Origin: Spirochaetota bacterium
Lineage (GTDB): Bacteria; Spirochaetota; UBA4802; JAFGDQ01
Assembly: GCA_016932015.1 (NCBI GenBank)
Contig: JAFGDQ010000002.1
Span: 1 to 45,317, forward strand
Direction: 5' to 3'
Length of the DNA: 45,317 bases
The position numbers and the translations under genes are program-made. Of the stretch, positions 16,932 to 25,739 are shown piece after piece. The notes beneath the pieces were generated by a model that had not been told where the DNA came from, ran no database searches, and saw only the letters and a program-made list of their open reading frames with translations. Numbering within the stretch: the stretch's first letter is position 1; every line of letters begins with the position of its first letter.

Positions 16932-18695
16932 CTAAATGAATTGTTTCTTTTGTCTGATACGTCCTACATGATTCAGGATTGACGCTATCAAATCCTGTGA
17001 AGCTCCGGCTTTATGTATAAAGTCCACTGCTCCCGCGCTTTTCATGCTGTCTGCCAGATCCGCCTCTTCATGCATTGAAAGGGCGATCACCTTGACATCG
17101 GGCATCGCAGACATGATTAATTTTGTGGCTTCAATGCCGTTCATTTTCGGCATGTTAACATCCATAACAACAATCTCAGGAAGCAATTCTTTTGTCATTG
17201 CCACTGCTTCTTTCCCGTCGTTTGCTTCTCCGATCACTTCGATCTCCGGCACAGAACCAAGAAGCCCGCAAAGACCTTCACGTACTATTTTATGATCGTC
17301 GGCTACAAGTACACGGATTTTATTACCGGTTGATATTATTCTATGTATAATCTCCGTATGTGTTTGTAATAAATCATTACCAGGCTTATTCTTATTCATA
17401 TCCGGCGCTTTTAAAGGCGCGAGAATTGATACGCAAGTCCCCACATCGGGACTGCTGCTAATTGTTATTTTACCACCTAAAAATGCAAGCCGCTCGCGTA
17501 TGCTGAAAAGCCCAAATCCGGAATCAATGCTGTTATACATTAGCGTTGCAGAATCAAATCCCGAACCCCTGTCCGATACCTCGATCTCTACATGTCCGTT
17601 CTTTATGCTTATGTAAACTGCGGCTTTTTTTACTCCCGAATGTTTGCTTACATTAAAAAGAAGTTCCTGAATAATACGGAAAAGCATTATACCTATCCCG
17701 TCAGTATCAGGTTCTATCTCCAGATCGGCATTAATATCAACAACCAATCCGTATTTCTCTTCCATCCTTCGGCTGAGCCACTTTACACCTGCGACAAGAC
17801 CGGCGTCGTAAAGAATGGGCGGAGCCAACTCCAGCGCGAGGGATTTTGAAGTTTTGATTGATTCATCGATAAACTCAGCAGTGCGTTTCAATGCCAGGTC
17901 TGCTTCATTATTCTGATTTTTTTGAAGCGCCAACTGTATGCCCCATTTTGCTCCCACCAGGAGTTGCTGAAGATTATCGTGAAGAACTTCAGCAAGTTTA
18001 CGACGCTCCCGCTGCTCAGTCTGTGTTAGCGTCAGCACTAAAGCGCGGAGCTGTATCGTACGCTCCTGTACTCGCTCTTCGAGTTCGTCTTTTGCCTTAA
18101 GAATGGCTTCCTCAGCTAGTTTAAGTTCTGAAATATCTGTAATTGTTATTCGTAACTCTGCCGGCCTGTCATCACCTTCCTTTACGACTAATATCTCAAG
18201 ACGGCTGTGGAATTCCGCACCGTCTTTTTTTTTAAGTTTCAGGTCGCAGATGCTGTGATTCAACATCTCCAGAACAAGTTTTCTGTGTTTATAAAACACA
18301 TCCTGAAAATCTTTTTGAATAAAACGCGTAAATGGCTTTCCGATCAAAAATTCCCGTTCAACTCCCAGCATATCGGCAATTTTCAGATTGGCTTCTTTGA
18401 TCAACCCTTTATCATTAACTGTTATATAACCGGCAGGCGAAAAGTCGTATAGATCGGTTATCCTGTCCCGCGCTTTTTCCAGTTCATTCTGCACGCGCTG
18501 CAGTTCCTCTTTCTGCATTTGTAATTCAATCTGATGCACCTGAAGCTCATGAATCAGAAAATTAAAATCTTTCGGCAGTAATTTAGTAAGGTTTTCGCCT
18601 TCAACCGGTTTTCCGTTTAACAGCCTGTCGGCCTGCTCCCTGAGCTTCAGATTATCAGCAACCGATTCGTTTTTTTCAGGTTTATTTTTTTTCAT
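16932..18695 (-). CDS. PAS-containing hybrid histidine kinase (HisKA_3) with C-terminal receiver
   Basis: The start was chosen at the ATG at 18695, which overlaps the upstream stop in ATGA (translational coupling); the frame extends 5 codons further. The 587-residue soluble protein has a coiled coil (about 48-80), a PAS domain (82-190, DFSPAGYITVNDKG), a second coiled coil, a HisKA_3 dimerisation helix with phospho-acceptor His239 in EVLHDNLQQLL, an ATPase domain (QELLFNVSKHS, DRGSGFD, GFGLFSIRERL), and a receiver (459-580) with VADDHK, Asp512 in MDVNMPKMNG and Lys in FIHKAG. The receiver resembles those of NarL-type regulators but has no DNA-binding domain after it. It has no membrane segments, so the signal is cytoplasmic or comes from the preceding PAS protein. 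Confidence 0.9.
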   Translation of the reverse strand: MKKNKPEKNESVADNLKLREQADRLLNGKPVEGENLTKLLPKDFNFLIHELQVHQIELQMQKEELQRVQNELEKARDRITDLYDFSPAGYITVNDKGLIKEANLKIADMLGVEREFLIGKPFTRFIQKDFQDVFYKHRKLVLEMLNHSICDLKLKKKDGAEFHSRLEILVVKEGDDRPAELRITITDISELKLAEEAILKAKDELEERVQERTIQLRALVLTLTQTEQRERRKLAEVLHDNLQQLLVGAKWGIQLALQKNQNNEADLALKRTAEFIDESIKTSKSLALELAPPILYDAGLVAGVKWLSRRMEEKYGLVVDINADLEIEPDTDGIGIMLFRIIQELLFNVSKHSGVKKAAVYISIKNGHVEIEVSDRGSGFDSATLMYNSIDSGFGLFSIRERLAFLGGKITISSSPDVGTCVSILAPLKAPDMNKNKPGNDLLQTHTEIIHRIISTGNKIRVLVADDHKIVREGLCGLLGSVPEIEVIGEANDGKEAVAMTKELLPEIVVMDVNMPKMNGIEATKLIMSAMPDVKVIALSMHEEADLADSMKSAGAVDFIHKAGASQDLIASILNHVGRIRQKKQFI

Positions 18696-19960
18696 GACTC
18701 GGCCAGCCATTCCATGTTCCTTTCCGTAAAAGCTATCTCAAGGGGATTGCCGTTTTCGTCGGTTAACATTGAAGCAATTACCCATACGTTTATAATTTTA
18801 CCGTCCTTTGCCTTTCTCCGGGTTTTAAACGGTTTTATAATTTTCCCGGTTTTCAACGACCTTAATAATTCCGAATATTCATTCATTATACACTCAGGGA
18901 GAATTTTGTCAATGTTCATATTTAAGGCTTCACCTTCGTTCCAGCCGTACATATTCTCAGAGCCTTTGTTCCACGCTAGAATTTTTCCGTCAAAATTAGC
19001 TACCATGATCGCGTCAAGGGAATTATGCAGTAACGCTCCCAATCTGTTTACGTTTTCTGCCATTTTAATTTTTTGAATGTTGACAAAAGTCATTACCACT
19101 CCGTCGATCACATTTTCAATAGTTCTGTAAGGCATGATACGCATTGAATACCAGACATGGTCATTGGAAAGAATTTCCATCTCCACTTTACTCAAATCAT
19201 TAAGAACATTCTTCGCGTGCAGAGTAATATCCACGTCGGAAAGCGTCGTCTTAAGGTCGTCAAGCGGCCTGCCTATATCGGACTTTCTGAGATTGATAAT
19301 TTTCGCTGCCGCAGGGGTAAACCATTTAAAACATAATTTCGCGTCAAGGAAGATTGTGGCGATTTCCGTTGCCGATATAAGATTATTCATATCGTCGTTT
19401 ATCTGTGACAACTGGTTGACTTTGTTTTGAAGCTCCGAATTGACTGTAACCAGTTCTTCATTTGTTGATTGAAGTTCTTCTTTCGATGTTTCCAGTTCTT
19501 CGTTAGTACTTTGCATTTCTTCATTTACCGATTGCATTTCTTCATTCATGGATTTAAGCTCTTCATTCGATGTTTCAAGCTCTTCGATATTTGATTGAAG
19601 GTATTCCTTCGTTGACTGGAGTTCCTGTTTAAGTGAATCAATAGCATGACTGTTTTTTTTCTCTTTTAACGATCCGGTCTTCTTCTCAGCATTAAATTTT
19701 TCGAATATTTTTTCTTTAAATACGACAAGTAAATATGCCTGTGCTATTCCGGGCACTTTTACGGGTTTTACCGTTATATCGACAATCAGAAAGTCGTTGT
19801 TATATTTAATTCGCAGATCAGGCTGGAAAATTTCATTTTTCTGCCTGACCGCTTTATGTATCATAGCGGCAAGCTTGTCTTTAAGCCCTTCGCGGGCCAT
19901 ATTAAGAATATTGAAATTCGCCTTACCTGTAGGCGGGACCAGATAAAGGATTTCTCTCAA
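18692..19960 (-). CDS. PAS/coiled-coil protein, likely truncated tail of a CheB-CheR-PAS fusion
   Basis: The frame is open from 19999 but the first possible start is a TTG at 19960 with no ribosome site. The product (422 residues) begins inside a PAS domain (LVPPTGKANFNILNMAREGL), which in large CheB-CheR fusion proteins directly follows the methyltransferase domain. Next comes the hallmark coiled coil of repeated ELQSTNEELETSNEEL-type heptads (about 110-185), then two PAS domains (about 190-300 and 305-420). The CheB and CheR domains are absent; nitroreductase ends 18 bases upstream of the open frame. I infer a deletion that removed the enzyme part. The tail overlaps the kinase start by 4 bases, so it was or is a partner of that kinase. 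It could still be expressed as a short PAS scaffold. Confidence 0.78.
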   Translation of the reverse strand: MREILYLVPPTGKANFNILNMAREGLKDKLAAMIHKAVRQKNEIFQPDLRIKYNNDFLIVDITVKPVKVPGIAQAYLLVVFKEKIFEKFNAEKKTGSLKEKKNSHAIDSLKQELQSTKEYLQSNIEELETSNEELKSMNEEMQSVNEEMQSTNEELETSKEELQSTNEELVTVNSELQNKVNQLSQINDDMNNLISATEIATIFLDAKLCFKWFTPAAAKIINLRKSDIGRPLDDLKTTLSDVDITLHAKNVLNDLSKVEMEILSNDHVWYSMRIMPYRTIENVIDGVVMTFVNIQKIKMAENVNRLGALLHNSLDAIMVANFDGKILAWNKGSENMYGWNEGEALNMNIDKILPECIMNEYSELLRSLKTGKIIKPFKTRRKAKDGKIINVWVIASMLTDENGNPLEIAFTERNMEWLAES

Positions 19961-20017
19961 AGGGGCAGACAGTTTCCGCGGCCGGAGATTATGCTTTTTT
20001 TACTGCAGACTCTTTAT

Positions 20018-20569
20018 CTAATCCCTGACAATAGCCACATTATTGCGGGATGATCCCTTCATCTCATGCAGGGTTGGATCATCCGTATAGCCGACAGACA
20101 GCGATAACAGCACCTCCTCACCCCTGCTCAGGCCGAGCATATCATAAAGCTCCTTTCCCTTTGGAGAGGAAAAGCCGTGCCTTATTGAAGATACTGTAAC
20201 GCTGCCGAGGCCCAAAGCTGTTGCAGCCATTATCATCATTCCGGTTGCTATGCCTGTTGTAGTTTCAAGAAACGGCTGTCCCGGACGGCCGTACAGCATG
20301 ATCACAGTCGGTGCCTTATACAGAGGGTTGTACCCGGGCGTCTGTGCCCTTCCCCTCACCCATCCGCCTGCAGCTATCATGGCCTCTTTCGCGGCATCCG
20401 ATATCTTCGCGATCTTTTCCCTGTCCTGAAGCACGATTATATCAAGGCTTCCGATCCTCGGGCAGCGCTCGGCAGCATGAAGTATCAACTCTAGTTCGCT
20501 GTCTTTTATCTGCTCCTCCCTGAATGACCGGATGCTGGTTCTTTTCTCAATTGCTTCAAATACGTCCAT
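20018..20569 (-). CDS. Nitroreductase family protein
   Basis: The 183-residue protein starts VFEAIEKRTSIRSF, the FMN-binding opening of the nitroreductase family, and has ATGMMIMAATALGLGSVTVS, the conserved helix near the FMN, and a C-terminal LLSLSVGYTDD segment. Length suits the short NfnB-like subgroup. It probably forms an FMN-containing homodimer using NAD(P)H, substrate unknown. AGGAGTATCATC precedes the ATG. It lies directly upstream of, and in the same direction as, the truncated PAS protein. Confidence 0.9.
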   Translation of the reverse strand: MDVFEAIEKRTSIRSFREEQIKDSELELILHAAERCPRIGSLDIIVLQDREKIAKISDAAKEAMIAAGGWVRGRAQTPGYNPLYKAPTVIMLYGRPGQPFLETTTGIATGMMIMAATALGLGSVTVSSIRHGFSSPKGKELYDMLGLSRGEEVLLSLSVGYTDDPTLHEMKGSSRNNVAIVRD

Positions 20570-20838
20570 ATGATGATACTCCTGTTATGTGCAAAACTAA
20601 TTTGAATTATTTTTTATTTTCTGAACCGGTAATTATGATTAAACACCTGAATATTTAAAATCTTGTATAATATATTATGTCAATAAACATATTATTGGCG
20701 GGTGATTTTTGCATAATAACAGATAGTAATAATACAAAAATCTGACAATTGAAAAAATAATTAATAAAATTTGAATTGACTTAGTGAAAATCCTGATTTT
20801 CCATTTTCATATCATTTGCTCAGTCGCCTGGAGGTAAA

Positions 20839-21203
20839 ATGAAAGTCAGCACTCTTACAGGTATATTCATCACTCTGCTTTTTATCCTGCAAACAGGATG
20901 CGGCAGCGGCAAGCTCTCAAAACCCGGAGACTTTCTGGCCAGAGAACAAAAATATTACGACACTCCCGGAATAGATAAAAAACCGTCAGTGCGTGAAGAC
21001 GGCTTGAGATACACCGGGAAAGAGGGAACATACGAATATTAAAATTTTTCGGCTTCAGGCCGACCTGCATAAGGACCACAGGCGACGCGACACTTACTGT
21101 TACGGAAAGCGGCAGGGATATAATTTTTAAGACGCGGGCAATCCGGGAGCAGATGTTTTTCGGAAGCAACAGGGACGCGATTATACACGATTACAGGAAA
21201 TGA
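20839..21203 (+). pseudogene. Small lipoprotein interrupted by a frameshift
   Basis: A good ribosome site (TGGAGGTAAA) precedes an ATG whose frame gives 67 residues, with a lipoprotein signal ending LQTGC (Cys21) and the tail GLRYTGKEGTYEY. The stop is TAA at 21040-21042. From 21039 the next frame continues without interruption to TGA at 21201-21203 and is protein-like (LKFFGFRPTCIRTTGDATL, TVTESGRDIIFKTRAIREQ, FFGSNRDAIIHDYRK). A single missing base in the run TATTAAAATTTTTC would join them into about 120 residues. It may be a recent frameshift, a sequencing error, or programmed slippage, although no classic slippery heptamer is seen. The family is unknown. Confidence 0.65.
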
Positions 21204-21404
21204 ACCGTTTATAGTTTTATAATCAATAGTTATAGTGCATAATATCCGGAATCTATTTAAGAATCAGCACTCCATTTAAAGTATCATTAACATCAAAATT
21301 TTGATCATGAATCCCCAAAAATTTGCAACCCTGATGCATGCTATCCTGTCTTTATAAATAACAACATTTAAATAATATCCCTACTTACATTAAGGATCTA
21401 CATA

Positions 21405-22046
21405 ATGAAAAGAGTTCAGTCTTCGGAAAAAATCTCATTCTACACTCATCTGGCAGGTTTATTTTTATCATTCATAGCAATTATACCGTTTATAGGATCT
21501 CCGTATCTCGCAGTAAAAGGGAAAGTCAGCTCTATAATATTTATATTCTCAATCGGGCTTATGTTCCTGGCAAGTTCCGTATATCACTATACCAAAAAAA
21601 ATGAAAACACGGAATCAATATGGCGCAAGCTCGACCATATGGCCATATTCATCGCAATAGCAGGCACCTACACTCCGTATTGCTATATCTATCTTGACGG
21701 ATACTGGAGATGGTCAATCATCATTCTTCAATGGGCATTCGCCATTGCAGGAATAATTTTTAAACTGTTTTTTCTGAAGGCTCCGCGAAAACTCTACACC
21801 GCCCTTTACCTGGCAATGGGATGGGTGGCAATAATTCCGTTAAAACAGTTAATTACTGCAATGCCTGTGAGCGTCACTTTGCTTATGTTCGGCGGCGGAA
21901 TATTCTATACAATCGGCGCAGTAATCTATGCACGTAAAAAGCCGAATCCCAAACCCGGCTTTTTCGGTTTTCATGAGATATTCCATATATTCATAATTAT
22001 TGCTGCAATTACACATTATACAGGTGTTTACATCTCTGTTTTTTAA
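21405..22046 (+). CDS. Hemolysin III / YqfA family seven-helix membrane protein
   Basis: The 213-residue protein has about seven hydrophobic helices and family motifs: SFYTHLAGL near the start, LASSVYHYTKK with the conserved Ser and His, KLDHMAIFIAIAGTYTPYC (the HAIF..IAGTYTP motif) and a C-terminal FGFHEIFHIFIIIAAITHY with two more conserved histidines. These residues form the zinc site of the related PAQR/adiponectin-receptor fold. The name hemolysin is historical; bacterial members are linked to sodium or lipid homeostasis. AAGGATCT lies 7 bases before the ATG. It stands alone. Confidence 0.92.
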   Translation: MKRVQSSEKISFYTHLAGLFLSFIAIIPFIGSPYLAVKGKVSSIIFIFSIGLMFLASSVYHYTKKNENTESIWRKLDHMAIFIAIAGTYTPYCYIYLDGYWRWSIIILQWAFAIAGIIFKLFFLKAPRKLYTALYLAMGWVAIIPLKQLITAMPVSVTLLMFGGGIFYTIGAVIYARKKPNPKPGFFGFHEIFHIFIIIAAITHYTGVYISVF

Positions 22047-22216
22047 GGCTTAAAATCAGTAACTATTATACTTCAATTTTACATATTAACATAATTAAAA
22101 ACTTTACAAAACCTTTTGCTGATTATTATTCTATTACGGTTTACATTGTAATCTGTTTTCTTTTACGAACATCACTTTAATTGCAAATATGATTAAACTC
22201 TTTTTTAATATTATAA

Positions 22217-23419
22217 ATGAAAATTGAAGAAATAACATCGCTTAAAAATGAACTTATACAATCGGCAAAAAGCCTGAGCACCCTGTCCGGAAGAATAAGC
22301 GCGGGGAAATTCCTGATCGAAGGCTCTGAAGCAATTAACTGGGCAATTACTTCAGGCATTACAATTGATTATATACTGTTAAGCAAAACCAGCACGCTGA
22401 TTCTGGAGAATTCCGGGGCTGTGAAAATATATTATGTTTCGGACGGAATACTGAGAAAAGTAACAGATACGAAATACTTAATCCCTGAAGTTGCTGTTGC
22501 AGGGCAGTCATATACTCCCGCAAACAATGATTTCATCGTTGTTCTTGATAATATTCAGGATTTCGGAAATTTAGGAACAATCATTAGAACCTGCCATGCA
22601 TTCGGGATTGATAAGACTATCAGCACAAAAAAGGACATGGATTTATACCAGAGAAAAACAGTTGATGCTTCAAGAGGAAGAGTTTACTCGACTGATTTAA
22701 AAACATTTAAAAATCCTGAAGCTGCATTAAACTTCTTACAATCAAACAATTATCAGATAATAACAACCAGCCCGCGCGGCTCGAACATACAGTCAATGAT
22801 CTCTTTATCGGATAAACCGATTGCTCTTGTAATCGGAAATGAGACTGAAGGTGCGTCTGAAGTTTTTATGCAGAATGCGGATAATATTATTCAGATACCA
22901 ATGCACAGCCATATAGAAAGCCTGAACGTTGGAGTAGCGGCTGGTATCAGCATATATGAATTAAAACTGAAGCAGGTAATGGGAATGATAGAAAATAAAA
23001 TTAAAACAACCCTGGGCAGGGAGATCAATGTAACATCCATGCTTATTCAGAGAGTACTGGATAAAAGACTGAAAGCAGTTTCCGAACTTTCCAGTACACA
23101 GTTTATATTCATGATGGTACTGAAATGTGATGCGATTATGACGCTTGACAATATTCAGCGCCAGTTCGGGGTGCCGGATAATGACGTGGACAGTTTCCTG
23201 ACTCCTTTAAAAAACAGTAGATATATTTCCTCTAAATCAGAAGATACTTTTGAAATAACGGAAAAAGGAATTGAAGTAATCGGAAAATACTGGACAATAA
23301 TAGAAAATGCTGAACATGAAATACTCAGAAATTTCACGGAAGAAGAAAGCAGAACATTCAGATCCCTTGTAAATAAAATGAAAGATACATGCATTGATAT
23401 TTTAAATGAACAATTGTGA
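22217..23419 (+). CDS. TrmH/SpoU-family RNA methyltransferase fused to a MarR-like winged helix
   Basis: Residues 1-95 are the substrate-binding domain (GKFLIEGSEAI). Residues 105-250 are a SPOUT methyltransferase with the three motifs VVLDNIQDFGNLGTIIRTC (108-126), ALVIGNETEGAS (203-214) and IPMHSHIESLNVGVAAGISI (227-246); such enzymes put a 2'-O-methyl on tRNA or rRNA using SAM. Residues about 270-400 do not belong to this family: FIFMMVLKCDAIMTLDNIQ, FEITEKGIEVIGKYWTIIEN and ILRNFTEEESRTFRSLV follow the MarR winged-helix plan (recognition region, wing, then dimerisation helices). Normal TrmH-type enzymes end near residue 250. No ribosome site is evident. The RNA target is unknown. Confidence 0.88.
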   Translation: MKIEEITSLKNELIQSAKSLSTLSGRISAGKFLIEGSEAINWAITSGITIDYILLSKTSTLILENSGAVKIYYVSDGILRKVTDTKYLIPEVAVAGQSYTPANNDFIVVLDNIQDFGNLGTIIRTCHAFGIDKTISTKKDMDLYQRKTVDASRGRVYSTDLKTFKNPEAALNFLQSNNYQIITTSPRGSNIQSMISLSDKPIALVIGNETEGASEVFMQNADNIIQIPMHSHIESLNVGVAAGISIYELKLKQVMGMIENKIKTTLGREINVTSMLIQRVLDKRLKAVSELSSTQFIFMMVLKCDAIMTLDNIQRQFGVPDNDVDSFLTPLKNSRYISSKSEDTFEITEKGIEVIGKYWTIIENAEHEILRNFTEEESRTFRSLVNKMKDTCIDILNEQL

Positions 23420-23476
23420 CTATTCAGCTATAGTTACTCAGGAAGGAATAATTAAAATAAACAGAAGATCAGCAAA

Positions 23477-24055
23477 ATGGAAAGAGATTACATTACAGAA
23501 CAAAAATATGAGAAAGTCAGCTTCAAAAATAATCCATTATCAAAAGGAGAGTATGAAGCCTGCAGTTTCAATGACTGTGATTTTTCCGAAACAGACCTCT
23601 CCGGCTCGGTATTCATAGACTGTATTTTCAATCAATGCAACTTAAGCATGATAAAACTGCAGAAGACTTCATTCCGCGATATTCAATTCCATAACTGCAA
23701 AATGCTTGGCATACATTTTGAAGAATGCAACGACTTTGGACTCTCCTTTGAATTTACAGACTGTATTTTAAATCATTCTTCTTTTTACAATACGAAAATC
23801 AAAAAAACTGTTTTTAAAAATTCGACTTTACATGAGGTTGATTTTACAGCTTGTGATGCCACAGATTCCGTATTCGATAATTGTGATCTCACAGGTGCTG
23901 TATTTGAAAATACTATTCTTGAAAAATCAGATATTCACACGTCTTATAACTTTTTAATTGATCCGGAAAAAAACAAATTAAAAAAAGCCCGGTTCTCATT
24001 GTACGGTCTTTCCGGGCTTTTAGCAAAATATAAAATTGAGATAACAAAGGACTGA
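23477..24055 (+). CDS. Pentapeptide repeat protein, Qnr-like
   Basis: The 192-residue protein is mostly tandem five-residue repeats of the A(D/N)LXX type (for example CSFNDCDFSETDLSGSVFID, TDSVFDNCDLTGAVFEN), about 30 copies, forming a right-handed beta-helix. A break around residue 90-100 and the end LIDPEKNKLKKARFSL then GLLAKYKIEI match Qnr/MfpA proteins, which mimic DNA and protect gyrase from quinolones. Here this is similarity only; many such chromosomal genes give no resistance. The ribosome site is weak. The ZIP gene follows 12 bases later. Confidence 0.85.
   Translation: MERDYITEQKYEKVSFKNNPLSKGEYEACSFNDCDFSETDLSGSVFIDCIFNQCNLSMIKLQKTSFRDIQFHNCKMLGIHFEECNDFGLSFEFTDCILNHSSFYNTKIKKTVFKNSTLHEVDFTACDATDSVFDNCDLTGAVFENTILEKSDIHTSYNFLIDPEKNKLKKARFSLYGLSGLLAKYKIEITKD
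23988..24020 (+). other. Terminator-like inverted repeat inside the pentapeptide gene
   Basis: AAAAGCCCGG and CCGGGCTTTT form a perfect 10-bp stem with a loop of about 19 bases, within the last 25 codons of the pentapeptide gene. It resembles an intrinsic terminator but lies in coding sequence. It could attenuate read-through into the ZIP gene. Confidence 0.4.
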
Positions 24056-24067
24056 AAGGGGGGAAAT

Positions 24068-24883
24068 ATGAATTTTGACAAATTACTGAATTACAATCCC
24101 GTTGTGTTAGCCCTGTGGGCGAACCTTTTTACCTGGCTGATAACAGCATCAGGTGCCGCAATGGTTTTCTTTTTTAAATCTATTCAAAAAAAAGTTCTTA
24201 ATTCAATGTTAGGTTTTGCGTCAGGAGTTATGATAGCAGCGAGTTTCTGGTCGCTGCTGAATCCCGCGATAGACATGGCGGAAAAAAGCGGATCAACACC
24301 ATGGGTGCCTGCAGTAATCGGATTTTTATCCGGAGGCGCGTTTTTATTTATTGTCGACAAGATACTGCCGCACCTGCACCTTGGCCAGCCGAGAGAGGAA
24401 GCTGAAGGCATAGAAACATCATGGAAAAGAAGCGTGCTCCTGGTACTGGCAATAACACTTCACAACATCCCTGAAGGGCTGGCAGTCGGAGTCGCGTTCG
24501 GTGCTCTGGCAAGCAGCCAGGACCCTTCCATGTTAGCCGGTGCGGTAGCTCTTGCCATAGGAATAGGGCTGCAGAATTTCCCTGAAGGAGCTGCCGTATC
24601 CATTCCTCTTCGCAGAGAAGGATTCTCAAGGCTCAAAGCTTTTTTGTACGGACAGGCTTCAGGAATAGTAGAGCCTGTAGCCGGTGTTACAGGCGCCTAT
24701 CTTGTACTTGTAATCACTCCCCTGCTCCCTTATGCGCTTTCATTTGCAGCAGGTGCAATGATCTTTGTAGTAGCTGAAGAATTGATCCCCGAGTCGCAGA
24801 CAGGAAACGAAACAGACCTGTCAACAGTTGGAGCAATGCTCGGATTCGCGACAATGATGCTTCTTGATGTCGCGTTAGGATAA
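24068..24883 (+). CDS. ZIP family divalent metal transporter
   Basis: The 271-residue protein has eight hydrophobic segments. Helix IV has LAITLHNIPEGLAVGVAFGA and helix V has IGLQNFPEGAAVSIPL; HNIPEG and QNFPEG are the metal-binding signatures of the GufA/ZupT branch. A His-containing loop (PHLHLGQPREEAEG) follows helix III. It imports zinc or a similar divalent ion across the inner membrane. The AAAGGGGGGAAAT ribosome site is strong and the gene follows the pentapeptide gene closely, so they are probably co-transcribed. Confidence 0.94.
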   Translation: MNFDKLLNYNPVVLALWANLFTWLITASGAAMVFFFKSIQKKVLNSMLGFASGVMIAASFWSLLNPAIDMAEKSGSTPWVPAVIGFLSGGAFLFIVDKILPHLHLGQPREEAEGIETSWKRSVLLVLAITLHNIPEGLAVGVAFGALASSQDPSMLAGAVALAIGIGLQNFPEGAAVSIPLRREGFSRLKAFLYGQASGIVEPVAGVTGAYLVLVITPLLPYALSFAAGAMIFVVAEELIPESQTGNETDLSTVGAMLGFATMMLLDVALG

Positions 24884-24902
24884 GCGGAATTAATATACTG
24901 AT

Positions 24903-25541
24903 TTATTTCTCACGGAACAATTGATCATATTTTTCCGCTATATTAACAAGCTGTTTTATAATTCTTTCAATTCTATATACCGGAATATATGAGAAAAAAT
25001 TAAATCCGTATTTAAAAGAGCAGAAAATTTCGCCGTTATCAATTCTCAGATTTTCCACCTTAAATATCCATTCAGTATAAAATTCAGAAAGCCTGGCATA
25101 TAACTCATTATTTGCTGCTAACTTTTGAATTGAATTGATATGCGCCATTTTAGTCTTGAAAATACTGTTAAATATCCGGTTCCCGGTTTTAAACCCGCTT
25201 TGTTTTTTTCCGGGCATCATTGAAGGCCTGTGTAATGACAGCTCAAATTTACTGTCTTTAAAATTCGCAGCTACTTTGATTGAAGAATTCATACTTTCAG
25301 CAGGTTTAATTTCTATAAAATATCCCTGAATTCTCCCCTTTATAATACCGAATTCCTTTCTGTAATCTGATTCAATATAATGTAATCCCATTTCCCCTGC
25401 TTTTTCAGGCAATTTATAAAATGACCATTTTCTCAAAGGCCAGTCTATTACAAATGCTTTAATCATCCATATTAATGCAAAAGGAGAATACTGAGAAATT
25501 ACCAATAGAATATTGACTAATCTTTTTATTATGTATTTCAT
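24903..25541 (-). CDS. Hypothetical protein
   Basis: The 212-residue protein has one hydrophobic segment near its N-terminus (about residues 8-32, LVNILLVISQYSPFALIWMI) and otherwise soluble sequence rich in Lys and aromatic residues. I find no known motif. The gene is convergent with the ZIP gene (19-base gap) and alone. No strong ribosome site is visible before the ATG. Probably a membrane-anchored protein of unknown function. Confidence 0.65.
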   Translation of the reverse strand: MKYIIKRLVNILLVISQYSPFALIWMIKAFVIDWPLRKWSFYKLPEKAGEMGLHYIESDYRKEFGIIKGRIQGYFIEIKPAESMNSSIKVAANFKDSKFELSLHRPSMMPGKKQSGFKTGNRIFNSIFKTKMAHINSIQKLAANNELYARLSEFYTEWIFKVENLRIDNGEIFCSFKYGFNFFSYIPVYRIERIIKQLVNIAEKYDQLFREK

Positions 25542-25739
25542 AGTATTTTTTTAAATTTATATTTATTTCAAATAATATTCAATCATAATATATCAGTCGT
25601 TAAATATGACAAATATCATTTTAAAAAATATAGATGTACTAATGCCGAAAAACAGTAGACAAATCCGGCATTTACTTTCGGGATAGAAATCCGTCACTTA
25701 TAATTACCATATTTAGATAAAGAAATAAGGAAAAGATAA

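Noticed and set aside
21405..22046. Toxin function of the hemolysin III protein
   Set aside because: The family name is historical. The sequence is a seven-helix membrane protein with a metal site and no known toxin features.
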